Shown piece by piece: positions 1 to 7,857 of a DNA stretch of 13,789 nt. This stretch comes from CAYZMS01 sp964479625 (GTDB lineage: Bacteria > Bacteroidota > Bacteroidia > Chitinophagales > Saprospiraceae), in NCBI GenBank assembly GCA_964479625.1, contig CAYZMS010000054.1, positions 1 to 13,789 of the forward strand, given 5' to 3'. Made by a program: the position numbers and the translations under genes. The notes below the pieces were generated by a model. That model had not been told where the DNA came from and did not search any database. It saw only the letters and a program-made list of their open reading frames with translations. Position 1 is the stretch's first letter. Each line of letters begins with the position of its first letter.

Positions 1-98
1 GACAGGAAAAGAAATTGGTCATCGCGCCAAAAAAATGGCATAGTCAGGATTTCGGGCAGGTAAAACTGTATCCTAAAGAATGGGTGACTATCGAATAA
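1..98 (+). CDS. 3' end of an upstream gene of unknown function (partial)
   Basis: The frame whose codons begin at position 3 is open from the window edge to a TAA at 96-98. It reads as the C-terminal ~31 residues of a protein ending in PKEWVTIE. The gene starts outside the window, so neither family nor length can be given. The next gene has an ATG only 2 bases after this stop, so the two are probably co-transcribed in the same polysaccharide operon. The tail contains no motif that I recognise. Reading it as coding rests on the open frame and on the tight spacing to the following gene. Confidence 0.5.
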   Translation, partial: QEKKLVIAPKKWHSQDFGQVKLYPKEWVTIE

Positions 99-100
99 GG

Positions 101-973
101 ATGAACAAAAGCAAAATCCTCCCAATCCCCAACTTCCTCATCATCGGTGCCATGAAATGCGGCACCACCAGCCTGCACGATTACCTGGGCCTGCACCCCA
201 ATATCTACACCTCTACCCCAAAAGAAGTGCACTACTTTTCGGACCCCCAGTTTCAAACCCAAACCTGGGAATGGTATTTGGACCATTTTAAGACTGATAA
301 AGCCATAGCAGGCACGGCCCCTCAAAACTATACCAAACGCCATCGCAAAGATTTTGGGGATATTCCTCCCAGGATCAAAGAGCATTTGCCGGGTATCAAA
401 CTGATCTATATCGTACGGAATCCTCTGGAGCGCATTTACAGCCATTATTATGAAGCACAGGAGGGAGGCTATGCCCCCAGGGAAGGCTTAAATGCCTACC
501 TGAAAAATTACCGGGAGAATCACTACGTCCTGACTAGTTGCTATTATTATCAGATCAGCCGGTACCTGCAGTATTTTCCAAAGGAGCAAATCCACCTGCT
601 TAGCTTGGAACAATTGCGCGATGACCGCTTGAACACCTTAAACCGGGTGTTCCGGTTTTTGGAGGTGCAGGAACTGGAAAATGAAGCCCTTTTTGATTTT
701 CAATCGAATGCTCAGGCCGATAAGACCCGGCCCAACTGGGTCTGGGAGTTTTTCCAAAGTAAAAATGCTGATCTTATTAAAAGCGTCGCCCCCAAGGCTT
801 TAAAAGAGCATATCCGGCAGTCATCCCTTTTCCGGTCTATCAGCAGGACCAGCGAGTTGCGGAAGGAAACTATAGTCCCTGAGCTAGAATCAAAGATCAG
901 GAGCTTCTTAAAAAAAGATATCGATCAATTACGGATCTATTGGTATGATAATTTTCCCGATTGGTCTGTCTAA
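101..973 (+). CDS. Sulfotransferase (Sulfotransfer_1 / heparan-sulfate-type PAPS-dependent)
   Basis: Predicted cytoplasmic carbohydrate sulfotransferase that moves a sulfuryl group from PAPS to a sugar hydroxyl or amine. With the ATG at 101 the protein has 290 residues, typical for the family. The 5'-phosphosulfate-binding loop is at residues 16-25 (GAMKCGTTSL, with Lys19 as the conserved lysine). The 3'-phosphate-binding motif is at about 104-116 (IVRNPLERIYSHY, Arg106 and Ser114). There is no signal peptide or transmembrane segment. An in-frame ATG at 80 would add seven residues but overlaps the upstream gene. The ATG at 101 directly follows that gene's stop and places the nucleotide-binding strand at the usual distance from the N terminus. 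It is followed 12 bases later by a second sulfotransferase. The acceptor sugar cannot be deduced from sequence. Confidence 0.88.
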   Translation: MNKSKILPIPNFLIIGAMKCGTTSLHDYLGLHPNIYTSTPKEVHYFSDPQFQTQTWEWYLDHFKTDKAIAGTAPQNYTKRHRKDFGDIPPRIKEHLPGIKLIYIVRNPLERIYSHYYEAQEGGYAPREGLNAYLKNYRENHYVLTSCYYYQISRYLQYFPKEQIHLLSLEQLRDDRLNTLNRVFRFLEVQELENEALFDFQSNAQADKTRPNWVWEFFQSKNADLIKSVAPKALKEHIRQSSLFRSISRTSELRKETIVPELESKIRSFLKKDIDQLRIYWYDNFPDWSV

Positions 974-985
974 AAAATATGCACA

Positions 986-1585
986 ATGAAAGTATTCGGT
1001 ATTGGATTCCATAAAACAGGGACTTCTACACTTGGGCAAGCTTTAAGTCAACTAGAATTTAAGGTTTGTGGAGCAAAGACAGCTCTCGCCAAGGAACTCT
1101 CCGTACATAATTTTGAAAGTGTTTGGCACTTGGTAGATCAATTTAATGCTTTTCAGGACAACCCATGGCCTTTGTTATATAAAGAGCTGGATAGGAAGTA
1201 CCCTGGGAGTAAATTTATTTTAACGATCCGGGAAGAAGATCGATGGATCAATTCGGTAGTCAATCATTTTGGGAATGATCAAACTGAGATGAGGACCTTG
1301 ATCTACGGGAAGGGGAGTCCGAAAGGAAATGAGGACCAGTATTTAAAGACCTACAGAACCCACAATCAAACCGTTATCGAATATTTTAAAGATCGTCCAA
1401 AAGATTTTCTGCTTTTATCTTGGGAGAATGGGGATGGTTGGGGGAAACTTTGCCCCTTCCTGGAAAAGCCCATTCCCCAAAAACCTTTTCCTCATTCCAA
1501 TAAAGGAAGTTATACCTTGCATGAAAAATTGCTTCGCTTAAGCAAAGGTCGGATTAAGGCCCTCCTAAATTATAGAAACTCTTGA
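986..1585 (+). CDS. Sulfotransferase family protein (Sulfotransfer_4-like)
   Basis: A 199-residue predicted PAPS-dependent sulfotransferase of a different subfamily from its upstream neighbour. The N terminus carries the phosphosulfate loop GFHKTGTSTL (residues 7-16, Lys10). A second conserved block, KFILTIREEDRWINSV (76-91), carries the 3'-phosphate-binding Arg82 and Ser90. The sequence between them, including DQFNAFQDNPWP (51-62), matches the short sulfotransferases often annotated simply as 'sulfotransferase family protein'. There is no signal peptide. The ATG at 986 lies 12 bases after the preceding gene. The 3' end overlaps the TTG start of the next gene by four bases (TTGA), implying translational coupling. 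It is visibly more AT-rich than the upstream sulfotransferase, which may indicate separate acquisition. Target position on the polymer is unknown. Confidence 0.82.
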   Translation: MKVFGIGFHKTGTSTLGQALSQLEFKVCGAKTALAKELSVHNFESVWHLVDQFNAFQDNPWPLLYKELDRKYPGSKFILTIREEDRWINSVVNHFGNDQTEMRTLIYGKGSPKGNEDQYLKTYRTHNQTVIEYFKDRPKDFLLLSWENGDGWGKLCPFLEKPIPQKPFPHSNKGSYTLHEKLLRLSKGRIKALLNYRNS

Positions 1586-2571
1586 ACGTTTCTATTATTA
1601 TCCCCAATTACAATAATGCGGAATACCTTTCTGCCTGCCTGGATAGTTGCCTGGAGCAGGAAGAGGTGGTAAAAGAGATCATCATTGTAGACGATCATTC
1701 GACGGATAATAGCTGGGAAATTTTGGAAGGATACCGATCCCGACAGCCCGACTTGTTCCAGATATTCAAAAATTCGGGAAAAGGCGCCCCGGCTGCCAGA
1801 AACTACGGCTTTGAACGTTCTTCGGGAAACCTGATCCAATTCCTGGATGCAGATGACCTGTTATCCAAAGGAAAAATTCAACGACAACTCCAGCGATTAA
1901 AGGATAAAGGCCCTTTAGCCTTAGCCAGCTGTGGCTGGGTACATTTCCATAAAGACCCCTGTACGGAAGAAATCCACCCAACTCCTAACCCGAGCTGGAA
2001 AGATTATTCCAACCCAACTAACTACTTGGCAGAAGCCTGGCAAAACCGATATTTCTTTCAAACGGCTTGCTGGCTGGTACCCAGGAAATTGTTAGAACGC
2101 TCAGGCCAGTGGAACGAAGGCCTACTCAGGAATCAGGACGGAGAATTCTCTGCGAGACTTATTCTGGCAGCATCCCAATTGGTGTTTACCCCTGACGTTT
2201 TGGTGTTTTACCGCAAACCCCAAGCAGGCAGGAATATCAGCAAAAGAAAAGACCGGGCAAGTGTGGAATCCCTCCTGCGTTCCTACCGATTGTACGAAAC
2301 CCATGTACGCGAAAAAAAAGGAACAGAAGAAAGCCTGTTAAAAGGATGTGGGCAATGCTATATAAGTTTCATCCAGGAGTTCCCACGGGAATTTCCGGAT
2401 CTTCGACGGGAGGCTGCCCAATCGATTAAAAATTTAAAGCTTGGCAAAAAGCTGTATACTCAGCCTGGGAGGTTTAATCAAGTAGCCCGGATTTTTAGCT
2501 TGGAATTTGCCATCTTTGTATTAGTGATTATTAGATCCTTAAAAAAGACCAATCCAAATGAAAAACCTTAA
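1582..2571 (+). CDS. Glycosyltransferase family 2 (GT-A fold), TTG start
   Basis: A 329-residue GT-A glycosyltransferase expected to add one sugar from a nucleotide-sugar donor to the lipid-linked repeat unit on the cytoplasmic face. The N terminus has the family's opening strand VSIIIPNYNN (3-12). The nucleotide-binding aspartates follow in IIIVDDHSTD (33-42), then the metal-binding DADD at 89-92 after GNLIQFL. A later NQDGEFSARLILA segment (about 184-196) supplies the usual acidic catalytic region. Residues ~304-320 are hydrophobic and could anchor the C terminus to the membrane. The only start that preserves the first strand is TTG at 1582, which overlaps the previous stop in a TTGA arrangement. 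The 3' end overlaps the following lipoprotein gene by 14 bases. Donor and linkage cannot be read from the sequence. Confidence 0.88.
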   Translation: MNVSIIIPNYNNAEYLSACLDSCLEQEEVVKEIIIVDDHSTDNSWEILEGYRSRQPDLFQIFKNSGKGAPAARNYGFERSSGNLIQFLDADDLLSKGKIQRQLQRLKDKGPLALASCGWVHFHKDPCTEEIHPTPNPSWKDYSNPTNYLAEAWQNRYFFQTACWLVPRKLLERSGQWNEGLLRNQDGEFSARLILAASQLVFTPDVLVFYRKPQAGRNISKRKDRASVESLLRSYRLYETHVREKKGTEESLLKGCGQCYISFIQEFPREFPDLRREAAQSIKNLKLGKKLYTQPGRFNQVARIFSLEFAIFVLVIIRSLKKTNPNEKP

Positions 2572-3526
2572 AAAAACAGGACTCCTGCTTTGCTTAGCAG
2601 GCGGTCTTTTTTATTGTACCCCCAAACCATCTCCTGCCATTTCCGAAACCCTGCAAGGTCCGGCTTTGGGTTTGTGTATCAACAAAGAAGAGCTCTTTGA
2701 GGCCAGTACTAAAGACCTATCCAATACGGGATCTTTCCTACAGATCAAAGTAATTTACGAAGGGGATATTGATCGCAACAAGGACGTCCAACTGGACCAG
2801 GATCAATTTGTAAACCGGATCAACTACCTCTACCCCGAAGCAAATGCCTCGGGTATCTGCATGATCGACTGGGAAGGTAAAATGATGGATGCACTGAAAA
2901 AATTCCCTGAGGAACATGAAAAGTTCCAGACTACGCTGAAGGAGGTCATAAAAACGGTTCAACTTGCTAAGTCGACCCGTCCGAATGTAAAGTGGGGGAT
3001 GTATGGCCTTCCACTCAGGAAGTATTACAAAAGGGACGAGGCTTGGCAGAATAATGCTAAAAAACTTAAGCCACTGTTCCAGGAAGTAGATATACTCTTT
3101 CCATCTATTTATGATTTTTATGAGGGAGACACCCAAAAGGACCGGGATTATGTGAGTGATAACGTTCAACTGGCCCTTCAGTTTGGAAGTGAATTGAATA
3201 AGACCGTTTTCCCTGTGATGTGGCACCGTTGGCATGTCTCGAATAAAAAACACCCCTACGGATTAATTCCCCTTTCCGAATTTTTAGGTATGGTAGGTGC
3301 AGCTTACGAGGCCAATGTCGACGGAAAAACCATCGATGGTATTGCCTGGTGGGGCATAGAATCTGACGCTTATTTTCGCAATCACAAGAAAGTTCCCGCT
3401 TTAATCGAAGAGATAGGTGACCAACCCATATCCGAATATCAAAAACAATTGATACAGGAATACGGGAAAGCTACTTTAGGAGAAATGGTCCGTCTCGAAA
3501 ATACGGCTACCCGGGTTCAAAAATAA
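2558..3526 (+). CDS. Predicted lipoprotein glycoside hydrolase resembling GH56 hyaluronidase
   Basis: A 322-residue exported protein. Residues 1-20 look like a lipoprotein signal (basic MKNLKK, hydrophobic core, Cys20), although Tyr at the -1 position is not a textbook lipobox. The mature part shows, in order, motifs that match animal and venom GH56 hyaluronidases. GICMIDWEGK (99-108) contains D104-W-E106, matching the catalytic Asp-x-Glu pair (Asp129/Glu131 of human HYAL1). RPNVKWGMYGLP (141-152) corresponds to the 'RP.G.WGYY' segment. LFPSIYDF (180-187) corresponds to LYPSIY. VFPVMWHRW (217-225), LSEFLGMVGAAYEANVDG (239-256) and GIAWWG (261-266) correspond to the LPV, 'L..S.GESAA.GAAG' and VLW segments. 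GH56 enzymes cleave beta-1,4-hexosaminidic bonds by N-acetyl-assisted catalysis. Inside a biosynthetic operon the likely role is periplasmic editing, length control or turnover of the polymer. The fold assignment is by eye; another TIM-barrel hydrolase remains possible. Confidence 0.68.
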   Translation: MKNLKKTGLLLCLAGGLFYCTPKPSPAISETLQGPALGLCINKEELFEASTKDLSNTGSFLQIKVIYEGDIDRNKDVQLDQDQFVNRINYLYPEANASGICMIDWEGKMMDALKKFPEEHEKFQTTLKEVIKTVQLAKSTRPNVKWGMYGLPLRKYYKRDEAWQNNAKKLKPLFQEVDILFPSIYDFYEGDTQKDRDYVSDNVQLALQFGSELNKTVFPVMWHRWHVSNKKHPYGLIPLSEFLGMVGAAYEANVDGKTIDGIAWWGIESDAYFRNHKKVPALIEEIGDQPISEYQKQLIQEYGKATLGEMVRLENTATRVQK

Positions 3527-3529
3527 TAG

Positions 3530-4489
3530 ATGATCTCCATCATTACTCCTTCCTACAATGCAGGCTCCCTGATCTTTGAGACCTACCGCTCCCTGGAGAA
3601 ACAAACCTTTCGGGACTTTGAATGGATCATCGTTAATGACCATTCAACGGACCAGACCAGGAAACATATTGAAAAAATTCAGGAGGAGGCCTCCTTCAGG
3701 CTTGTTGCCATTCATAATCCCAGGAACAGAGGACAGGCCTTTTCAAAAAACGAGGGCCTTAAAGCTGCTCAGGGGGACTTAATCCGCTTCCTGGATGCTG
3801 ACGACCTCTTAGCCAAAAATTTGCTGGCACTTCAGTACAACGCCATATTGAAAGCAGCCAATGATCAAACGATCATCTATTCTCCAACCGTCTATTTAAC
3901 ACCAGAAGGAAAATTAGAACCAAACCTCAGTTACAGCAAGTTTGGAGATAAAAAAGATTTATTACCCAGTTTTTTAGTCACTCCCTTTTTTCACCATTCC
4001 GGTTGTTTATTTCATCGCAGCCAACTGGAGGAAACCGGAGGTTTTGACGATACGCTGGTTACCGATGAGGATGGCTGGCTGATCCTGAAACTGATGTTGC
4101 TCGGCTATGAATTTAAACTGGAGGAAGGCTCCTCCTTCATTTATCGCCAGCACCGACTGACGAAGCGGGTTTCCATAAACGATAAAGCTGAAAAGTGGGA
4201 CTCCAGGTTTAAGGTCTGTTTCCTTTTCGAACAATTGGCAGATCAAGTTGGGAAACTAGACCAATACCGTTCGCCCCTGGCACAGCGAATAGACCAATTG
4301 GCCAGTCGGTTCTATTTCATTGAGCCGAAAAAAGCAAGGTTCTACCTGGAGGAAGCCCAACGAATTGCCCCGGGTTATATTCCTAAACAAGGGCGATCCT
4401 ATCAAACCATAAGGGAATTACTTGGTGTACCTGCTGCCGAAAAACTACGGGCTGCCTTTAGCAGCCTTCGCAACCAACTGAGACCTTAG
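3530..4489 (+). CDS. Glycosyltransferase family 2 (GT-A fold)
   Basis: A 319-residue GT2 glycosyltransferase and a probable paralogue of the one at 1582-2571. Both share the layout SIITPSYN (3-10), EWIIVNDHSTD (31-41), NRGQAFSKNEGL (66-77) and GDLIRFLDADD (82-92), with the DADD metal-binding motif at the same residue numbers. The TDEDGW motif at about 178-183 is the probable acidic catalytic region. It has no signal peptide and no clear membrane segment. The ATG lies three bases after the stop of the hyaluronidase-like gene, and the next gene follows three bases after its own stop, so it sits squarely in the operon. It likely builds the repeat unit in the cytoplasm. Sugar specificity is unknown. 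Confidence 0.9.
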   Translation: MISIITPSYNAGSLIFETYRSLEKQTFRDFEWIIVNDHSTDQTRKHIEKIQEEASFRLVAIHNPRNRGQAFSKNEGLKAAQGDLIRFLDADDLLAKNLLALQYNAILKAANDQTIIYSPTVYLTPEGKLEPNLSYSKFGDKKDLLPSFLVTPFFHHSGCLFHRSQLEETGGFDDTLVTDEDGWLILKLMLLGYEFKLEEGSSFIYRQHRLTKRVSINDKAEKWDSRFKVCFLFEQLADQVGKLDQYRSPLAQRIDQLASRFYFIEPKKARFYLEEAQRIAPGYIPKQGRSYQTIRELLGVPAAEKLRAAFSSLRNQLRP

Positions 4490-4492
4490 TTA

Positions 4493-5509
4493 ATGCATAT
4501 TGCCTTTTGGATCAATCCGGTAAGCCTGGTGAGTGGCCAATCCAATGGAGTCTTGGCTCAGGCGAGAAACTGGCACCAAGGGCTGCAAGACCAGGGATGG
4601 AAAGTAAGTTTTGTACAGGAAAGCCAACTACCCGATTGGCGGTCTATTGATATTGTGCATCTCTTTGGTTCGGGCTTTTGGCTAAAGGATATCGTTCCCG
4701 CTATTTATACCCGAACCCCCAATATCGTTTTTTCCCCTATCATTGACAGCAATCAATCGATCTGGGCATACCGCCTTTCCTCTTTCCTGGGGTGTAACCC
4801 CCTCCGTTTATATTCCCATACCTTCTTGCTGAGACAATTGCAGCCTTACATTGGTTTGGTCTCTGTACGATCATCTTATGAACAGGATTTTTTCATAAAA
4901 GCATTAAATTACCCAAGGGGAAAGACCAGTATCCACCCTGTTGGCGTTGACCTACCCTCTCCGGAACCTGTGCTGCCTAACGAAAAAGAGAATTTTTGTT
5001 TACATGTCAGTTCCATTTACCAGCCCCGCAAGAACGTGGTCCGCCTTATTAAGGCTTGCAAGGCGATAGGTCTGCCCCTAAAACTAGCCGGAGCGACTGG
5101 TAATGACGAACAACTGCGCCCCATTTTGGAAGCCATCAATGGAGACCCCGGTATAGAAGTTTTAGGATTTGTATCCAGGCCGGAGCTTATTCAATTGTAC
5201 CAGAGAGCAAGGGTATTTGCGCTACCCAGCATAATGGAAGGAGTAGGTCAGGTTGCCCTGGAAGCAGCGCTGTACCATTGCGAAGTCGTTATTACCCAAA
5301 AGGGTGGCCCCAAGGATTATTTTCAGCAGTATGCCCATTATGCCAACCCTTCTGACCAGGAAGCTATACAACAGGCATTGCAAAATAGCATGAATAAACC
5401 CCTACAGCCAAACCTTTACCACCACATCCGAAAGCATTTCGGTTTGGAGCAGGTACTCCCTGCCTTAATCAATTCCTATACCCGGCTTTTAAATACCCGT
5501 CCATCCTAA
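4493..5509 (+). CDS. Glycosyltransferase family 4 (GT-B fold)
   Basis: A 338-residue GT-B retaining glycosyltransferase. The N-terminal acceptor domain begins MHIAFWINP. The C-terminal donor domain starts around residue 168 with FCLHVSSIYQPRKN (168-181; Lys180 in the usual phosphate-binding place). It contains GFVSRPELIQLYQRARVFA (225-243) and the family signature SIMEGVGQVALEA (246-258), with Glu249 and Glu257 forming the E-x7-E pair. It has no membrane segment. ATG at 4493 follows three bases after the preceding stop. The downstream sulfotransferase begins ten bases after its end. Expected to transfer a hexose or hexosamine to the growing repeat unit; donor not determinable. Confidence 0.88.
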   Translation: MHIAFWINPVSLVSGQSNGVLAQARNWHQGLQDQGWKVSFVQESQLPDWRSIDIVHLFGSGFWLKDIVPAIYTRTPNIVFSPIIDSNQSIWAYRLSSFLGCNPLRLYSHTFLLRQLQPYIGLVSVRSSYEQDFFIKALNYPRGKTSIHPVGVDLPSPEPVLPNEKENFCLHVSSIYQPRKNVVRLIKACKAIGLPLKLAGATGNDEQLRPILEAINGDPGIEVLGFVSRPELIQLYQRARVFALPSIMEGVGQVALEAALYHCEVVITQKGGPKDYFQQYAHYANPSDQEAIQQALQNSMNKPLQPNLYHHIRKHFGLEQVLPALINSYTRLLNTRPS

Positions 5510-5519
5510 AATACCCCCC

Positions 5520-6281
5520 GTGCCTTATATCAATAAAAATGAATTGATCTACTTTACACATGTACCCAAAACCGCAGGGACTTCCATACTTTATGATTTG
5601 ATCTATCCCAATCTTGAAAAGCAGGAAGTACTCAATAAGTATCCCGGACTAAGAAACTTCATCCTTCTGGACTCTCAACCGTATAAAGCCATTTGCGGGC
5701 ATATGCCCTTCGGCATTCATCGTTTCAAAAACCGGAAGCCCGTTTACATTACTATGCTCAGGGACCCCATTGAACGATCCATCTCTCATTACTATTTCAT
5801 CATTCAACCACCCAGGTTTGAGCGAAATAAACATATGAATGCAACGCAACGGGCTTTGCATGAGCAACTCCCCCTTGAACATATTTTTAAAGCTACCCGG
5901 TCAAAAAAATACAGAGCGAGTACCACCTGGCTAATAGACAATATGCAGACAAGGTACCTGGCTGGCTGGAATAATTTTTTCCTACCTTCCAGCTCTAAAC
6001 TGCTTTTGGATAGGGCAAAAAAAAATCTGGAAAACCGGTATATAGCTTTTGGAATAAAGGAGCATTACAATGAATCGCTGAATTTCTTGGCTAAGCAACT
6101 AAGATTCCAAAAAGGAGGGCTTATTCAATCGGAAAAAAAGAAGACCCATATTACCAAAAGGGTATCAGAGAAGGACCTGGAAGCGATCAGAGCGAACAAT
6201 TTACTAGACCTGGAGCTTTACTCCTTCGCACTGGAATTATTTAAACATAACATACAAATACACCCTCAGGACGAAGAATAA
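5520..6281 (+). CDS. Sulfotransferase, Sulfotransfer_2 type, GTG start
   Basis: A 253-residue protein of the family that in animals includes chondroitin, HNK-1 and uronyl 2-O-sulfotransferases. The phosphosulfate-binding loop is FTHVPKTAGTS (12-22, Lys17). ICGHMPFG (58-65) matches the typical 'GH.pfg' segment. The 3'-phosphate-binding block is YITMLRDPIERSISHYY (76-92, Arg81, Ser89). A central basic stretch (about 101-140) and the C-terminal part are less conserved. There is no signal peptide or membrane anchor, unlike the Golgi enzymes, so action in the cytoplasm on a precursor is inferred. GTG at 5520 is the only plausible start: the first in-frame Met falls after the PAPS loop. It is the third sulfotransferase in the operon and from a third subfamily. 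Confidence 0.88.
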   Translation: MPYINKNELIYFTHVPKTAGTSILYDLIYPNLEKQEVLNKYPGLRNFILLDSQPYKAICGHMPFGIHRFKNRKPVYITMLRDPIERSISHYYFIIQPPRFERNKHMNATQRALHEQLPLEHIFKATRSKKYRASTTWLIDNMQTRYLAGWNNFFLPSSSKLLLDRAKKNLENRYIAFGIKEHYNESLNFLAKQLRFQKGGLIQSEKKKTHITKRVSEKDLEAIRANNLLDLELYSFALELFKHNIQIHPQDEE

Positions 6282-6286
6282 TAACC

Positions 6287-7522
6287 ATGTCAAAGAGTCA
6301 ATTACTATTATTCTTTTCTATCTTTTTACTGTTTTCAAGCCAGTTAGTGCAACCTGTTTGGGGAAGTTCGGTCAAATACCTGTTCCTGATGCTTGGGTTC
6401 ACAGGTATTTTAAGCACAGCAATACTGCGTACTTCCTATGAACAGGTACGTCGTTATTTACCTTTGTTTACTGGCGTTCTATTGTTTATTGGTTATTTGT
6501 TGGCCCTTGCCTTTTTAAACCGGCATAGAAATATTTTAAATCCAGTGGTTTTGGTCTTTCATTTTGTAACCACTGGTCTTTTTATTGGGGGAGTCCTGCT
6601 GGGTTCAGCAAATTCAGTTAAGTTCAAGTCTTCAACGTCCCTGGCCTTCAGCTTTCCCTTTTTTATGCTTTCCCTTTTCAACCTTGGACTTTCCCTTGTT
6701 TTTATTCGCGAAGTACAGTTTTTAACTGCCGATAGTACCCACAAGCGAGATTTGGGTATAGATTACTTAAACCCGAATGGCGTGGCCTATGTTGCTGCCG
6801 TACTTTCAGCAAGTTTTTTTGTCGCTTATATTTTTTCCCGCTCTCTTTTCCAGAAATTTGCAGCTCTTGGGGCAAGCATGCTGGGATTAGGCATTGTCAT
6901 TATAACTTCAGCCCGGGCAGCGCTCATCTGGAATGTGTTTACCCTTGTTTGCATCCTATTTATTGCTTCCCGATCAAAAATTAAAGTATCCTTCTTTCAA
7001 ACACTAGCCTTACCTGCCATATTGATCATTGGCTTTCTTAGCATTAATGATTCTACTTTTCTTAAAAGCCGAATCGACAATACGGTCGAGCGCTTCGAAA
7101 GCCTGAAAACAGAACTATTTGAGGGGAAAGCAAAAGAACACCAGTTTAACACGGTAGCTGTCCGAAAAGACACTTACCTTAACTGGCTCCATCAATGGGA
7201 CGACTGGATTTTTTATGGATATGAGGGGTATAGCTATTATCCTCACAACCAATACCTTGAATTTCTTGTCCGGTTCGGTATTTTTGGGATCCCTCCTATC
7301 CTTTTTTCGATCTGGATATTTTTGGTGACCCTGAAGGTGATCTTTTTACCCAACCGCACCCATCATAAGCAGATACTAAACTTTGAAATACTACTCTTCT
7401 TCGGTATCTTTTTTACCTCTTATATGTACTCTCTGACCAGCCTGTCCTTAGAAATGAACAGAGGGCTTTGGTTGGGGTTTGGATATTTTTTGGGTGTTAA
7501 ATACTCCACCGCTACCGGTTAA
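6287..7522 (+). CDS. O-antigen polymerase/ligase-like membrane protein (Wzy / WaaL type)
   Basis: A 411-residue integral inner-membrane protein with about 11-12 hydrophobic segments: roughly 6-24, 31-49, 57-76, 84-104, 116-140, 163-184, 190-208, 211-227, 235-252, 333-353, 362-385 and 388-405. It has one large periplasmic loop (about 255-330). The loop carries conserved arginines and ends with YYPHNQYLEFLVRFGIFG (317-334), the 'HN.yle.l...Gi.G' signature of Wzy_C/WaaL proteins. SARAALIWN (208-216) supplies the conserved Arg of the preceding region. Wzy proteins polymerise undecaprenyl-linked repeat units in the periplasm, whereas WaaL ligates the chain to lipid A core. The two cannot be told apart by motif alone. 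As the only such gene in a cluster of repeat-unit enzymes, a polymerase is more likely. The ATG lies five bases after the preceding stop. Confidence 0.85.
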   Translation: MSKSQLLLFFSIFLLFSSQLVQPVWGSSVKYLFLMLGFTGILSTAILRTSYEQVRRYLPLFTGVLLFIGYLLALAFLNRHRNILNPVVLVFHFVTTGLFIGGVLLGSANSVKFKSSTSLAFSFPFFMLSLFNLGLSLVFIREVQFLTADSTHKRDLGIDYLNPNGVAYVAAVLSASFFVAYIFSRSLFQKFAALGASMLGLGIVIITSARAALIWNVFTLVCILFIASRSKIKVSFFQTLALPAILIIGFLSINDSTFLKSRIDNTVERFESLKTELFEGKAKEHQFNTVAVRKDTYLNWLHQWDDWIFYGYEGYSYYPHNQYLEFLVRFGIFGIPPILFSIWIFLVTLKVIFLPNRTHHKQILNFEILLFFGIFFTSYMYSLTSLSLEMNRGLWLGFGYFLGVKYSTATG

Positions 7523-7540
7523 TATTCAACAATTTGAATT

Positions 7541-7807
7541 ATGCCTTTAAATGTAAAGTCAAAATTTTTCCATTTCCTTAATAAGGTTTCAGGTAGGTAT
7601 GCACACCTAAAGCCTAGCGCGCATTGTAAAACTAAAAGATATGGGAATAACTATGGAGGCTTCCATATTTGCGATAGGTTTTTGAAGGAGAAATCTATTA
7701 TCTATTCTTTTGGCTTAGGACAGCATAAACAAGGCTTTCAAATCAGCTATGTCTCCCCTTCCTTTCAGGAAGTATCATTTATTAGAAAAGAATTGCTCCT
7801 CAAATAA
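7541..7807 (+). pseudogene. FkbM-family methyltransferase remnant with internal deletion
   Basis: An 88-codon frame that looks like the two ends of an FkbM-type methyltransferase joined together. Residues 32-60 (KRYGNNYGGF... then SIIYSFGLG at 52-60) match the region just before and into the SAM-binding motif of Bacteroidota FkbM proteins, where the usual continuation is 'EDISFD'. From about residue 64 the sequence jumps to GFQISYVSPSFQEVSFIRK (65-83), which resembles the extreme C terminus of the same family ('G..i..vS.sg.EysFI'). The core that binds SAM and the acceptor, roughly 140-170 residues in intact members, is absent. The junction lies near 7720-7732 and stays in frame. The product cannot be a functional methyltransferase. 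The 50 bases between its stop and the next proposed start are unusually long for this operon. Family matching is from memory. Confidence 0.65.
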
Positions 7808-7857
7808 TATAGTACATAAAGCATCCCTTGGGATTTGCAAAAAGGTATTTCTATAAA

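Noticed and set aside
80..100. Longer start (ATG at 80) for the first sulfotransferase.
   Set aside because: It would overlap the upstream coding frame by 19 bases and add residues before the usual N terminus; ATG 101 directly after the stop fits better.
2738..3253. Minus-strand open frame of 171 codons opposite the hyaluronidase-like gene.
   Set aside because: The plus strand carries the signal peptide and ordered conserved motifs; the antisense product shows none.
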